In this document: positions 39,101 to 53,000 of the stretch, one piece after another | How the letters are laid out: every line of letters starts with the position of its first letter | How positions within the stretch are numbered: the stretch's first letter is position 1 | Origin: Rhopalosiphum padi | Taxonomy: Eukaryota; Arthropoda; Insecta; Hemiptera; Aphididae | Length of the DNA stretch: 64,000 bases | NCBI RefSeq assembly: GCF_020882245.1 | Contig: NC_083600.1 | Location: 8,184,001 to 8,248,000, forward strand | Reading direction: 5' to 3' | Notes under the pieces: model-generated | Seen by the model: only the letters and a program-made list of their open reading frames with translations | Told to the model about the DNA's origin: nothing | Database searches by the model: none | Made by a program: the position numbers and the translations under genes

Positions 39101-42100
39101 AATGGATAAACACGTCTGATCTAAAATATTAAATTTTTTTATTAAAACCGTTTTTTTCTATATAATTATCATGTTAAAATATTTTGATTATTAGTTATAT
39201 TTTTAAATTAGTTATTATTTTTCGGAAATATTGGCTTTTAAAATATTATATTCAAAATTCTGGGACTTAATCTTATTAGAGTTCGACTGTAAGATATACC
39301 TAATATGTAACGTATCATATATTTTTATGTATACTACTATTATTTGTATGTAATAATTTGTAATACGCAAGTAACAACATGTTTACTATAAAGTATATTC
39401 TTTTGTATAAATGTTACTACACAACTAACAATTACGTGTTTCTCTTGGTTTTAGACCGCCGACATGATAAGCCTGGACGAGGGATGTAAATGGGACATTA
39501 CAAAGGTAACACAGAGACGGAGAGTTGAGAGCTACTCTTGTAATTCAAACGATATATACGAGGATATTCACTACAGCATCACCGTGAAGAGAAAAATACC
39601 TGCCTACCATAGTATAATCATCATTCCAGCATTAGGTATTTAATTATACGTATGAGCATAGGTGAAACTATACATTTATACTAAGTCAGGACTTAACGAA
39701 ATATTATCAAAATTATTGGCTTGGACGCTGAAAAATAACTTCTCTATTTGTGAGTGTTGTGACGATTGAATTCCAAGAATTATATTAAACAAATATATAA
39801 ATTACTTATTATATGTGTATTATCCGGGGGCGGAGAAGCTATTTTTTTTATTACATGATCGAAAATGTTTTAAAAAACCACATATAAAAATATTTCACAA
39901 AATAAATACCTCCTAATGAAAGGTAGTTTGTTTCGTTCATTGAAATCATAGGTTTAATGCAACAAATGTATTAAACATATTAATACAATATATTTCTTGT
40001 AGTATAAAATATGATTATTTAAATATTAGTTACTTATTTCCACAAATATTTGCATTACATATTTGCACACGTTTAAGCAACATAATAATAATATAATATA
40101 ATACTTATTTTCCATCAATTCAACAAAAAAATAATTTTATTACCAAAACTTAAATATATAATAATATACTGTTTATCATAATATTCAAGTTTTCGTTCAA
40201 TTTATCGTAGTGCGAGAAAGAATATTTTAAAAATCAATAATTTTAATGTACCAAATAAATAATATTTTTATAGATTATACTTACTTTAGAAATAAAAAAA
40301 ATTAAAGTCCTTTCTGGGGCTTAAAGCCTAAAGCAGATATATAAAGTGCCTATCTGCCCTGCTGAGTCTCTTGTACAGTCCATGTAATAATGAACCAAAA
40401 AATGTAATAATGCATCATTTTTGTACTCTCGTAATTTAGTTGTCGTATTTTTGACGCTGTCCGTCTTTTGGCTACCTCCTGAGTCGACGGAGAAATTTAT
40501 GTTGAGTGGTGTCACGCTGGTCATGATATGCATATTATTAATGATGATTTCTAGCAATGTACCTATCATGAGCGATCGTATCCCGTTAATAGGTGAGTTG
40601 CGTGTTTACAATACATGGTTGAATGTTTTAAGACATATATTTTATATTTTATTTTAACTGTTTAATTTTACCCTAACCGTCTGATTTGCAGTAATGTTTT
40701 ATTCAAACTCATTGGGAATGGTCACTCTATCGATGGTATTCTCCGTGTTGTTGCATAATTTAGCTAAATCCAAACAACCTGACCATAAAGTACCTAAATA
40801 CATAACCCAGCTACTGAACACAAAATTCGGAACTGTTATGAGGTTTACATCACTAAAGGTAAATAATTGTCGATAATAGTGGTAGATATTAAAGGTTATA
40901 TATAAATAATAAATATATACATATGCATTATGTATAAACAAAAAAATCTAGACGAGATTATAATATTATAACACTTAAGTTTTAATTGTATCATAATACG
41001 CTTGGGTTGGTTATCTACCGTTTATCGCAAACACTACAGCCGATAACTTACTATTATTGGTTTATTTATATAATATACCATGTATTATAAATTGTACTTG
41101 AAAAATAGATAATGATTTTCACACAATGACGATAATATTATGTACATCGTAAAGCGTCTTAACACTTTTACAATAATCTCAAGTAAGTTGTGCTATCCAA
41201 AACCAATATACGCGGAAAATGTATAGGTATTGATTTTACATCGTAGTTATTTTTTCTTATTAATGTTTTCTACTATCATTTTTTTCAAGTAGTAGGTTTA
41301 AAAGGATGCCTGCAAATTGGTTCCGTGCAATTTATCGAATCGGTTCCCGGGTAGTCTATAGGTAAACATACGAATTAGTATCTATGCGGTCTACAGTTAA
41401 CACTCGCATTTTGATTGGTTCCGATTAAAATTCTATTTCAATATTTTAATTATGCTAAAATTGACATATTCAATAATAGTTTAAAAATGATTGTACACTT
41501 CAAACGAAAATAGTTCCCTTTATTTTTATGGAGACTTCGGGATATCTATAGAATATCGTTGGTGTATAGTTAGTATAGTTTTATTCTGTTTGCGCTGCTT
41601 GACAATTAATATACAAGTTTAAACAACAAACTTTAACTATATTATATATATATATATATATAATATGCATTTGTCAATACTAAGGATAATAAAATAGTTA
41701 TATAATAATAGTCTAACCTAATATAAAATAAGTCAGCGTTATAGTTAAAATAAATAGTTGGTAATAAAAAATGTGATACCTAGTTATCTATATTTTCCAT
41801 TACAGTTTTTACGAATGTTGTAAATTTAAAATTTGGCGATCATTCAATTTTTTAATTTACTTCGTTTTTGTAACTATTCTTTTTAGCTGTTTTTCTTGAC
41901 TTTTAACGAGGTTCTTTGGTTTAAATATATTCACATTGGATCTCTTTATTCAGTTAGTAAAAATATATTTGAGTAGATAGAATGCAATATTCTCAATTAT
42001 AGGTTTTCAGCTTAATGATTTGCAACAATATATTGCTTGTTCTGAAAAATAAATATGATAATGTTGACTACATTTTCCATGGGAAAGCATAGTCACTAGA

Positions 42101-43081
42101 GTTAAATAAAATGTGTATAACTACTTGTATGCATGGGAAACAATTGCGCATATGTATAGTTATTGGAAACCAATTCATACCCTTTATTTTGACTCGGGAA
42201 CGAATTCTGTATTTCCCGTTAAAATTTCACGTGAACTTTGGGCAAGGGTTCTAATTGGAGATCCAGCATTATTAATATATTTAGGAGAATGTTTAATTGG
42301 ATTTTCTGTAGTAGTTTCTTTACACGAAAGAAAAACTATCGACAAATTTCTATAACGTTTGATGAAATGTCAGTATTAGGTGTTTATCAAGCTCCGCTTT
42401 AAATTTATTTTTTAATACAATAAACGTGTTTTCGAGGGTTTTTAAAGTATTAAAAGATAACGGGTTGCTGACTGTTTACTGATATGTCCAAATGATCGGA
42501 AAGGGTATTTATAATTTAATAAAATTTAATATAAGGGGTACCGAAACTTAAAACCGTTGAAAAGTCGATTAGTGATAGGAGCAAACATTTTAGTTAACAG
42601 TTTTGACATATAATAATTTTTTAGTAAACTGTTTGCTCTCGGTACCTTCACAATAATGTGAATAAAATATTATTATCTTACTATTATATATTATAAAAAC
42701 TCTATATAAAATATGTGTGAAATGGAACGGGCACCCTTATTAATTTTCAGCCATATCATGTTTGGATTATGCTATAAAACTAAATAATAAAAACAAAAAA
42801 ATATATTCCATCTTTATAACATATAATATAATATAATTCATATTTTAATTATGATTAATAACTGATGTTTGACAATATTTTGAAATTAATTCTACATGAT
42901 TTACATTTGATTATAGAACGATGATGAAGATAAGCTTTTAGACGAATCAATTGAAGATAGATCAAAACATCCTCAACTGAAAGAAAGTCAATGGTATTAT
43001 CTGGCTCTAATTTTGGATAGATCGATGTTTATTGTTTACTTATTTTTATTCATCGCTATGGTGGTTTATTTTCTGAAGTGA
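36199..43081 (+). CDS. Divergent nicotinic-receptor-like non-alpha (beta-type) subunit
   Basis: Nine exons join in phase to 411 residues: 36199-36250, 36748-36896, 37364-37408, 37685-37794, 38490-38703, 39455-39635, 40440-40592, 40692-40858 and 42917-43081. The first exon (MRAGYRVNFFFILITHLC, a signal peptide) was chosen because its strong donor (gtaaga) and phase fit exon 2; it is the least certain join. Landmarks: WTDKLRRDLLRFYDRHSRP at the N-terminus, NVT glycosylation motif, INAWVSMTW (loop D), IWMPDIVAYN (loop A), GSWTY (loop B), and an intact Cys-loop CDVDLTNWPFGEHTC with 13 intervening residues. Loop C has a single Cys (ESYSCNSND), so there is no alpha-type vicinal pair. TM2 keeps TEK at -2' to 0'. 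The TM3-TM4 loop is about 70 residues, and TM4 ends VVYFLK at the stop. It probably co-assembles with alpha subunits, possibly those at 11127-25551; this is inference. Intron 40859-42916 holds no supported gene. Confidence 0.88.
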
Positions 43082-43693
43082 ATAATATGAAAATAATATT
43101 TTACTAAAGATCAATTATTTATGTATTTATCTACTAGTTTCTATTAAGAAACAATTTTTTTACTGTATTCGTATCGATTTTTTGTTCTTTTATAACTCTC
43201 ATATTTTTATAAATTTATAAACAAAGGTATTTTTAATTATATTTATATTTAATCCTAATATTAAAAAGTATAGTTACTTATTTGTTGATTATAACGAATA
43301 TTTTTGGCTTTAATTATTAAATATACTTTAATTTTATATTTTTAATTTATGTCTACGTCTCTACGAGTATCTATGATTATATCTATAACTTGATGTTAGT
43401 TATATATTTAAAAAAAAATATTACCTATACAAAAAAAAAAAATATATTTTAATTAATGATATTCATTAAAGGATATTTTTTTGATGAACTTGTATACAAA
43501 TAAATATTTATTAAAATGCACATGTCATGAATAATTTAGATCACTTATTTTTCAACGTATTATGTAATAAATGTGTATGATAAAAAAAATTAATACATGC
43601 TAACAAAACATATAACAAAAACATAAATTCAAAAACATGAACAAGAATTAAAACAAACAGTTAAACAAGTTTTTATAACCATAGTAAGTATAC

Positions 43694-43727
<34 letters not shown>

Positions 43728-44095
43728 ATATGTATAGATAAGGTATGTAAATTTGATTTGTATTTTCAAGAAAAATACTAAGAAACTACAAAACATTCAA
43801 GTTCCTCATAATACTTAATACGTGTAATATAATATGATTAATATCCTACGAGTATATAGTAAAAAAAAAAAAAAATAAAAAAAAATTCTTTGACCCGTTA
43901 TATCTAAAGTTTAGCAAATAATTTATTATTATCATTCAAACATTAAATTATGTTAGTTAAAGATAATATACGATACCTAACTAATGATGGGGGATATCTT
44001 AATTGTAAGTAAATTGTATAATTTGAAAAATGTGGTATTATTTTATATAGTTGATAATATGTAAATATGTTGGGTCTTGCCATGTTGCTTAACAT
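43082..44095. other. Convergent 3' intergenic region
   Basis: About 1 kb separates the third receptor gene (+) from the THSD7-like gene (-), so their 3' UTRs may approach or overlap. It contains a TA/GTAT microsatellite at 43691-43732 and A-rich runs at about 43861-43885. No coding exon is seen. Confidence 0.6.
43691..43732. repeat. TA / GTAT compound microsatellite
   Basis: An alternating AT run is followed by GTAT repeats, in the short gap between two convergent genes. Confidence 0.9.
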
Positions 44096-47000
44096 TTACG
44101 CTAAATCCGGTTGTTTGTGGTATTTGCACTCGTTCTGTTTCTTTGAACGACTAAAATAATAATAAAGAAAACGTTATTATTGATTACTGATTAGGTATAT
44201 CAAAAGAAATCAAATTGAGGTAATTAACAATAATTTTTTATAAATTCTAAACATTATCTTTTGAACTGTAAGAAAAATTATCCGTAAACAAGTTGAGCCG
44301 AAAATAAATTGTACGCACCGTAGAAAATAGAGGATCACGCCAATTATAATAACCATCTTTATAACAAATCCAAAGCAAAATATGTATTCAACGACGCGTG
44401 GGTCATGTTTCAGTTGCTCCCAAGTGGTCATTTGATCGCATTGCAATTTGTCATCTGGCATACAGATGTCTTTAGTGCATATATAGCTACCTTGCAAAGT
44501 ACTACACATCGATTTTGGTTTTTCTGATTGGTTGCAAGAAGCTGAAACGTTTAATACGTCAGGTTAACGCGTTGAAACATTACTTATGGTAAAAATATAA
44601 ATTAATAAATATAATAAGTTCAATTAGATGGATGTTGAAAATATTTTATTATTTAACTCACATTCCATAACTACAAGTCCGTCAGATCTGCGGCATATGA
44701 CATCGGCATTTGGGGTTAATGCCCAATCGTAGGTCATGCATGGTGGTATGCGGCAATCACGGGTCTCCCACAGAGGATCGGTGCAAGCGGTAGTGCCAGC
44801 CGGCGATTGTGATATTACAGTACGGGATCTTGTTTCATAGCCAATAGTCTCCTTCTCGCAATCCCCGTGACAATGTGACCACTGGCTCCACTCGGACAGG
44901 GTACAGCCAGGACCACAAGATACGTAACAATTCTGCCACGACAATGGTTTTTGCTGACCCAAAGAGCCACAAAAAGTAGATTCTACTGTTTCTCCGTCAT
45001 TGGTCCTCACGCACGTTACGTTCCTGGTAGTCACTCCATGTCCGCAAGCGGCTCCCTATATAACGTAAACATATGGAACTGAATTATTCATCGAATAATA
45101 TTTCACCAAACACGCTTGTGTATTCACTAAAGAACTACGATGAGATTATGGTATGTAATATGATTGAGAGAAGTGAACATTTAAAAAAATCTCAGGTCGG
45201 AGGGTGGCTGACAAATTGTTTTGCACCCATAAGCTGATTGATATCACTCACATTAGTGAAATCATTAGATTTCATCGCCAACATTATATTTTTTATTATT
45301 ATCTACCATGTAATGAAATTGTATTTGTTGAATTATGGATAGCACCGGAGTACATTCACATACCATATAAGTAACAATTGTACATCCGTATTAGATGCGG
45401 AAAACATAGCGGAATAGTGTATATTATAAAATACAGATAATTCAAGTATATAATTTTGTTTTACACGTTTTAGAAATTTTTAATATTTAAATAGTTATTA
45501 AAAAATATTTTAAAATAAATTTGATTATATTATGTTTATATCATTTGTAAAATTATAAACAATCATCGTATATTTTATAAAATGAAGAGGCGGCTTATTC
45601 TTTAAAATTATCGGGGATACTAATTATTCAAATTTTTACCTACAGTTGTTGTTTTTGTATATTTTAAAATACATACATGGAGTTGGCATGCGGACCATGG
45701 TCCTAGCGACCAAGTATAACACGGTACAGCTGGACAAGGCTTCCATTGTTCGATGGTCATAGGACATTGTCTGCCCGTTGCACTCGGGTTCATAGCTGTA
45801 TATGCTCTGCGTGAAACTCCTTTAAAACCAATGAATTAAAATTATTATTAACGCGTGTGCTTCGTTTGTTATGTTGATTAACCTTTGGTGACGTACGCGA
45901 GGTAATATATAGTATAGTATATTTTTAATATGTTTTAAATTATATTGTAGATCTTATTATTATTATGCAATAATTTAAAATACTTCTATAATGGAATAAT
46001 AATAAAAAAAAATATTTAATTTGTAATAATAAACACTAAGTAATTAAATAATTAATAAAATTATTTTTTTTTGATTAAAATTGAAAAAAATACACTATAC
46101 GCGTTACTATATTATGGTATGATGCTACACTCGCCATTAAAGATTAATACATAGTAAATTTACGAGCACTTAAACAATCACCTGTGTCGTTACAAGAGCA
46201 ACTTGAATTCCACGGTGACCAGCCTTCAAGAGCGCAATCGACTGGGCAATCGATATAGCACCATTTGTCCAACGGACTTGGTTTTGGCTGATCGTCACAA
46301 AACCTATCAAGGTGAATGAGCGTTATTATATTAATAGATAAATATGTATAATAGGTGTATATTATAAGCTAAGCTTGGAAGTTATAGCACTAGAAATTTA
46401 ACTTTTTGTCTTTGACATATATTTAAAAACACCAAAATATATGCTACAAATTAGAAAATATGCAAATTAAACGTTAAAAAATAATACATATTAAATATAT
46501 TATATATATTTTTACTAATAATTTTTAATTTATAATTGTTTATATTTATTGATAGAACTAGAGAAGTGATAAATATTAATCGGCTATTATGAAAAAAAAG
46601 TCATTGAAATATATGTACGTATGATCGATTCTATTTCACATATTTCCAATAATTCCAATTCTAATTTTAAAAATTCTTGATAAGCGAATGAAAATTTTTT
46701 ATAAAATTTGTATGATTTTATTAATATAATATGAGAATATACTTAACAATAGCATTAACAATCCTAAATAAACAAATTAGCTTTAAAAGAACAATTAATA
46801 TGCAAAAATCAACAAAAACGTAATGTGTACGAAATTATGGAATTATAATATGTCCCTACCTAATAAATTTGTATCTTACTTGGGATATTTTATGATTTAT
46901 CGGAAAAAAATTCTTTGCTAGAACTTCCAAGCATTGTTTTAAATAATGTAAAGCGAGTGCATTACCGGTCTAAAACAGTTCTACCATCGCTCCTTTCGCA

Positions 47001-50000
47001 ATACACTGCTCCGACGGTCATACCTTCACCACACGGACTACCACCTAAAGGCAGACATGATACATTTGTAATTGTTTTCCATGAGTATTTAAAGCATGTG
47101 AAGTTCAAATGACACGGCTGTGTTTGTATGGCTATTGGACAATTTGCTCCTGTAGGACTCTGACTTCTAAGCAACAATCTGGTCCGTTGTTGTTCTTGTG
47201 ATGGAAGGCAATCCTTTAAAATCAATTATTTTTATTGTTAGATAAGATGATAGATAAACATTTATAATATTTAAAGTTGATGTATAATCGTTTTTTAAAC
47301 TACTAATAATTATTAATTAAAATATTAAATATTATTTTAAATTTTTGAAATAATGTTAAAACTTACAACATTTTTTAATGCCTATAATTAATTTTTATTA
47401 GGTTATTACGATAATATTAGGTTTTACTATTAAATAGGTAATTTAAATATATAGTTTACTTTTGGGCATATTGACCAATCCGACCAGCTACTTAATACAC
47501 AATCTCCAGGACACGCGATTGTACACAAGTTTACTCCATCTGGTCGTGTGGTCCAATCACAGTATTCTTCTGACAACTCTATTCCAGTATTTATGTGAAT
47601 ACATCTGTTATAAAAGTTAAATAAAAATAAATATTATATTAATTATTTAAATATAACATTTTTAGTATGACATTATGGTAATATGTGACTAAAGAAATTT
47701 TTAAAATTTAAAATTATAACATGTTAAACAAAATTATGAAATAATACACAATTAATATGCTTTTATCGTAAAAAATGTTTATGATATTTTAAATACATAA
47801 TTTATTTACCGCACTAATCTAAACATTTCTCCTTCACCACAGCCTTTTAATTTATCCTTATCCGGTAATTTACATTGACTCCATGGTTCGGTAGTCCATT
47901 GGAAACTGTTACAGGGTGTGTTACAAACTTTTGTTTGTACCGTTTCACCACAGGGTCTACCACCATTTGCTGCATGTCGTTCGATCTATTTAACAATATT
48001 TTTAATTATTAAAAAAATAAAATACACGTAAGTTAAAATAAATTACAGTTCTAGAACGGTGATGTATGCCTGGTCCACATAACTTGTTACATACACCCCA
48101 TTCGTTCCAATCAGACATTTGGCAATCAATCGAACACGGTACTAAACATGGTTCTTCTTCAATTCCTGTACTGCCACCACACAACCTATACAAAACAAAA
48201 TCATATTAAGTAGTATAAATAATTAATAGTATAATTAATTATAGAATGTAATTTTTCTCCCTTACGCTGGATCGACTAGATGATTATTTACGTTGTAACA
48301 TCCCAATGATCTATATCGCGTGCCAGCTCCACATCCGTCAGTTTCATTCGTTAAACAAAACGACCAATCGGAAGTAGGTTGTGGGAAATATTCAGAGCAT
48401 GGACATTTCGTTGTTTCAATAAGACGCACTCCTTTGCAAGCCGGATGTGATATAGAATCTCCAATGAGCTCTCGGGTTCTGGTTCGTAAACCAGAACATG
48501 GCTGAGGGCATGACGACCAATGGGACCATTCAGTCATCTGGCATGGAGTTTGGCAATCCACATGACATCGCTCGACACTACTTGGTGTTACGTTTAAAGA
48601 CTGTAGACAGTTTTTCAGCTCAACGTAAATAAGCGAGTCATTATCTTTACACCGAAAATCTATAAGAATAATATTTGTAAACAAATTAATAATTAAAATA
48701 ATATTATCAGTCTCAAAGATGAAAATATAGTTTAATAGGTACCTCTAGTTCTCAGACCATGGCCACAAGTAACACCTTCTGCTAGTTCACAGTGAGACCA
48801 AGAACCGAAAACTAAACTATATGTAGGACATATTTTATTTGGAATTGGACATGATTCCTCTTCGAGTATTGGACCACAAGATTCACCTCCAAGAATAACT
48901 CGATTCCGTTGTCGTTTGAATTTAGTTAAATCCGTTTGTTCTAAAAAAATATTTAATTATTTTGTGTTTTATATGGAGTTTTAAATTTCCTACTTATTTA
49001 TTTTTGCAAAATAAGTTGATTATATGTGTTTTATTGTTATTTCACAATTATACAAATGTTAATAAGGTAAAATACATACTTATCATAATCAAGGCTGTGA
49101 ATTTAATGCATTTGTATGTTTTTTTTTTGCTATACCATATAATAAAATGGATTGCTGAAAATTTGTTTTGACTTATTTAAAGTTCAAATACCAAATCTTG
49201 TTTTGCATATTTTTGCATATTTCATGGGTTAGGGCATATAAATGCATGTCTTAACGACTTTTTTGTATAAATGATTTTTTTCGTACTTTCTTTTTTTAAT
49301 CGGGTATTTGATATGTATTATTGACTATTGTATTCTTGAAGTCGAGATTAAATTAATTTACTGATATCTAGTCGTACATAACGGATGACAAAAATCGTTG
49401 ATTGTACAATGCAATAAATAATTTAATGGTATAAAATATATAATGTTACTAATATTTAAACTAAAATTAATAAAAAAATAAGAATAAAAGTTAAATTTTA
49501 ATAGTTTTTTTTTGCATATTTTTTCAGTTTTTAGTGCGTATTTAATAATTATTAAGTGCATTAAATTCACAACCTTGATTCATAATTAGTTATTGATATA
49601 TGAATATAATTTATTGATTATGATCAATACGAAATGGTTTAGTAGTTTTTAGTATTGAATATAATTTATTTTGATCAGAATTGTAAGGTATAATAATAAT
49701 ATAAGGTATAATAATAATATTACCATTAATACACGAATCTTGAGGACATTCTGACCAATCACTCCAATCAGAAAGAACACATATTTTACTTTTACAATCT
49801 TTGGAACAATCTCTGACGGTGATTGGTTTCGGTAATTCCTTGCAACTATAAAAATAGTTTATTAATCTTAGTTTTGTTTCAGAAATTATAAGCACTTTAA
49901 ATATATATATATATATATTTACTTTTCATCTTTGACCTTTTTGTCATTTCCTTTCATGCACCAAACATCTCTTGTTTGTGTTCCATGGCTACATGTTCCA

Positions 50001-53000
50001 TTACAGTCTGTCCATGGTAAAACTAACCAGCTTAATCCATAGCATCCGTGCGTGTTACAATTTTCAAACTGTACCATGTCACCTTTGGATGGACATGGAT
50101 GCCCAGTTTTTCCAGGAGGTCCAATTACAGTACGATTTCTATATCTAACGCCTATATCAGATTCGATAGAACACCCCATAGAACATTCACTCCATTCTGA
50201 CCACCCAGATACAACGCAATCTTCTGGGCATGGTACGGAACATGGTTCAGATTCTGACGGTTTGAGTTTAGAACACAATGAATTATGTACTACTTCCTAT
50301 AAATATATTTAGTACATTGCGAAATTATAATATAAGTACGATTTATGTGTTCACATTATTACCTTATCATGTGCAGTGCAATACACTTGTCTACTCCTTT
50401 GCCCGGGACCGCATTTCTCAGTAGGCTCATCAAGGGTGCAGCTTCCCCATTGACCGTAATCCCAGACATAGCATTGAGGATTTTGACAAGGTTGGACCTC
50501 TTCAAGACTGGGACATTGTACACCATATTCACTAGGTGGTACATTTGCAATTCGGGTTCTTTTTCTATATCCGATATTTTCAAGTTCTAATAAAAATTTT
50601 TCATTATTAAATATTTTGAATTTATAAATAATGAAAATAAGTAAATGTGTTTAACCTTCTTGTGATTCAGTTTCATGTTTAGAAGGACATTTTGATGGTT
50701 TACAAGGGCCCCATTTACTCCACGGTCCAACTTGACAATCTCTTGGGCATGGTATTTCGCATCTATAAATATACAAAAATATATATTATATTATTATTTT
50801 TATTTTTTATTAATCAATTTTCTTATTTTTTATAAAGTATATAATTTAATTATCACTTAAAAATTATATTTATTTATATGTTTAAAATAACTATTTATTA
50901 TCTACCTCTGTATTGTTGGTGGTGTATCAAGAATACGACAAACTGATGGATCCATAAATTTACCAGTCATAAATTCAATACAAGTGATGTTTCTATATTG
51001 AAGACCGCCACCACATTGAACTGATGAATTAGAAATAGGTTGTGAACATTTGCTCCAACTTGATATTAGCCATTTATATCTAAAATATATGTAATATTCA
51101 TTATATTACGAATGAACAAAAAACTAATTTTATGATTTATACATAGTATGTATCATCAAAACTAGGAATTAACTAGTAAAATAAATATATAGACTAACAT
51201 TAAATTATAAAATAATTTTTCACTATAAATTAAAAAATAGATTATTTTATTAAATACAATTTTTTTTAGTAATTCTCAGCTATCAAAACAAAAATATATC
51301 TTTAAAACTAAAAAATATACTAAAAAAATCTTTAATTTAATTATTTTTAATATCTTTACATGAAATTGTTTTATATAATGATAAATTTTCAATGGTGATG
51401 TCAAATATTATAATTTTAATCTGAAAAAAGCAATAACGAAAATATTTCTTATTTATAAATTCGATAGGTACGAGTATGTGAATAAATTAAAATAAATATA
51501 TACTAAAAGCAAATTGTATTAATTGTAAATATAACTATACATACGTTATTTAACTAATATAATCAAAGTATTACATATTAATATGCATTTAAAAACCGTC
51601 TATATTCAAAGAAAAATTTTAAAATACAGAAAAATGCTGTACGTGTTGAAAAAAGGCAAAATATGCAAATTAAAACTTTATATTTCAGAAGATCTATTGA
51701 CCATAATATTCAAACCTGTAGCTTATCTAGCTGAAAAGCATACAAATGCATATAAATCCTGGCCTTACTTATAAGATAAGAAGGTAACGTGAACGCGTTA
51801 CGATTCTTTTGTTTTTGTATTATATAAATTTTAATTTTACTCGTATCTATTTTATTAATTATTTTAGATTTTCTTTTTATATTGATAGTTTTAAATATAA
51901 TGAAATCACAATATTTTAGAACTTAACTATAAATATACTAATTATTATTTATTTCATACTTATGTGTTATTAATATTCTATACCATTCTAACATATTTTA
52001 ATTAAATTTATCTTATTCTACATTAATTTATTTTTAATAAAATAAATAAAAAATACGCGATAAAAACGATAAAATTGTATTAAAAAATTTGTTTAGTTAT
52101 AAAATTCTTGCGAAACACATTTAATAGTAAATTTGTTATTTTTCTAAGTATTTTTTTCTTATATAATAATATTACTAAATTTTTTTAGTTTTATTAACAA
52201 CTTTGGTAGAAATTTTCTGTGTTGTTATGTATTTTGTGGTTTATTGTCTTTCTTTATTTATAATATCTTCGACAAAAGTAATAAAAATATGTATTTATAA
52301 ATAAATATAAATATTCATTTATTGTTAGGGCACTAGTTTTTATTTCGAAACGAGTTAAGTTTTTTCTTTTAACTATCCAAAAAAAAAAAATTACTACCTA
52401 TAAAATAATGATTAGGTAGTAAACCGTAAAAAGTGCCTATTATTATGAATTATTTTCTTAAAATTTTCTGTCTTTTTTTTGCACTTGTATGTTAACACAT
52501 TTTTATTATTATTTTATTATAATATATTTATTCAATTATCATTCCCTTTTTTAAATTAACATTATACAACGCTCATTAGAGATTATTTTATACATTATCA
52601 TACTTATCAGAACATAGTGGTAAGTTTTCTTTCGTAGTTCTTGTTTCTACAAGATGAGGACATGGTGAACCTTGCCCTTCATGTAAACGAAGAATTTGAC
52701 GCTTTCTAATTGCTTCTTCGGCTCGGATCTATAATAAAATGAATTAAAAAGTTTATAAAAACAAAATGAAATTTGAAATTTATATTAACATACTTTTCCA
52801 CCTGCGCTAATGCATCCACCTTGTGTAACCTCCCAATCGGTCCAATCACTTACAACGCAATCTTGGGCTATAATACATGCCCTTGTATTGGTAGGCAACT
52901 GTTTATCCTCGCAAAAGCTGAGAGAAACAAGTATGCCGGACTCGTCAAAACAGCTCATTGATCGCTTTTGTGTGCCCACTTGAGGCCAGTGTTTATAAAA

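Noticed and set aside
42113..42355. 80-codon plus-strand open frame in the TM3-TM4 intron of the third receptor gene
   Set aside because: No start context, splice sites in the needed phase or recognised domain. The receptor reads in phase directly from 40858 to 42917 without it.
42520..42660. Possible inverted repeat around two GGTACC sites
   Set aside because: Similarity does not extend beyond about 10 bases and there is no target duplication.
51583..51774. 63-codon Lys/Tyr-rich plus-strand frame inside the largest THSD7-like intron
   Set aside because: Low-complexity composition expected from AT-rich DNA; no splice sites or family match.
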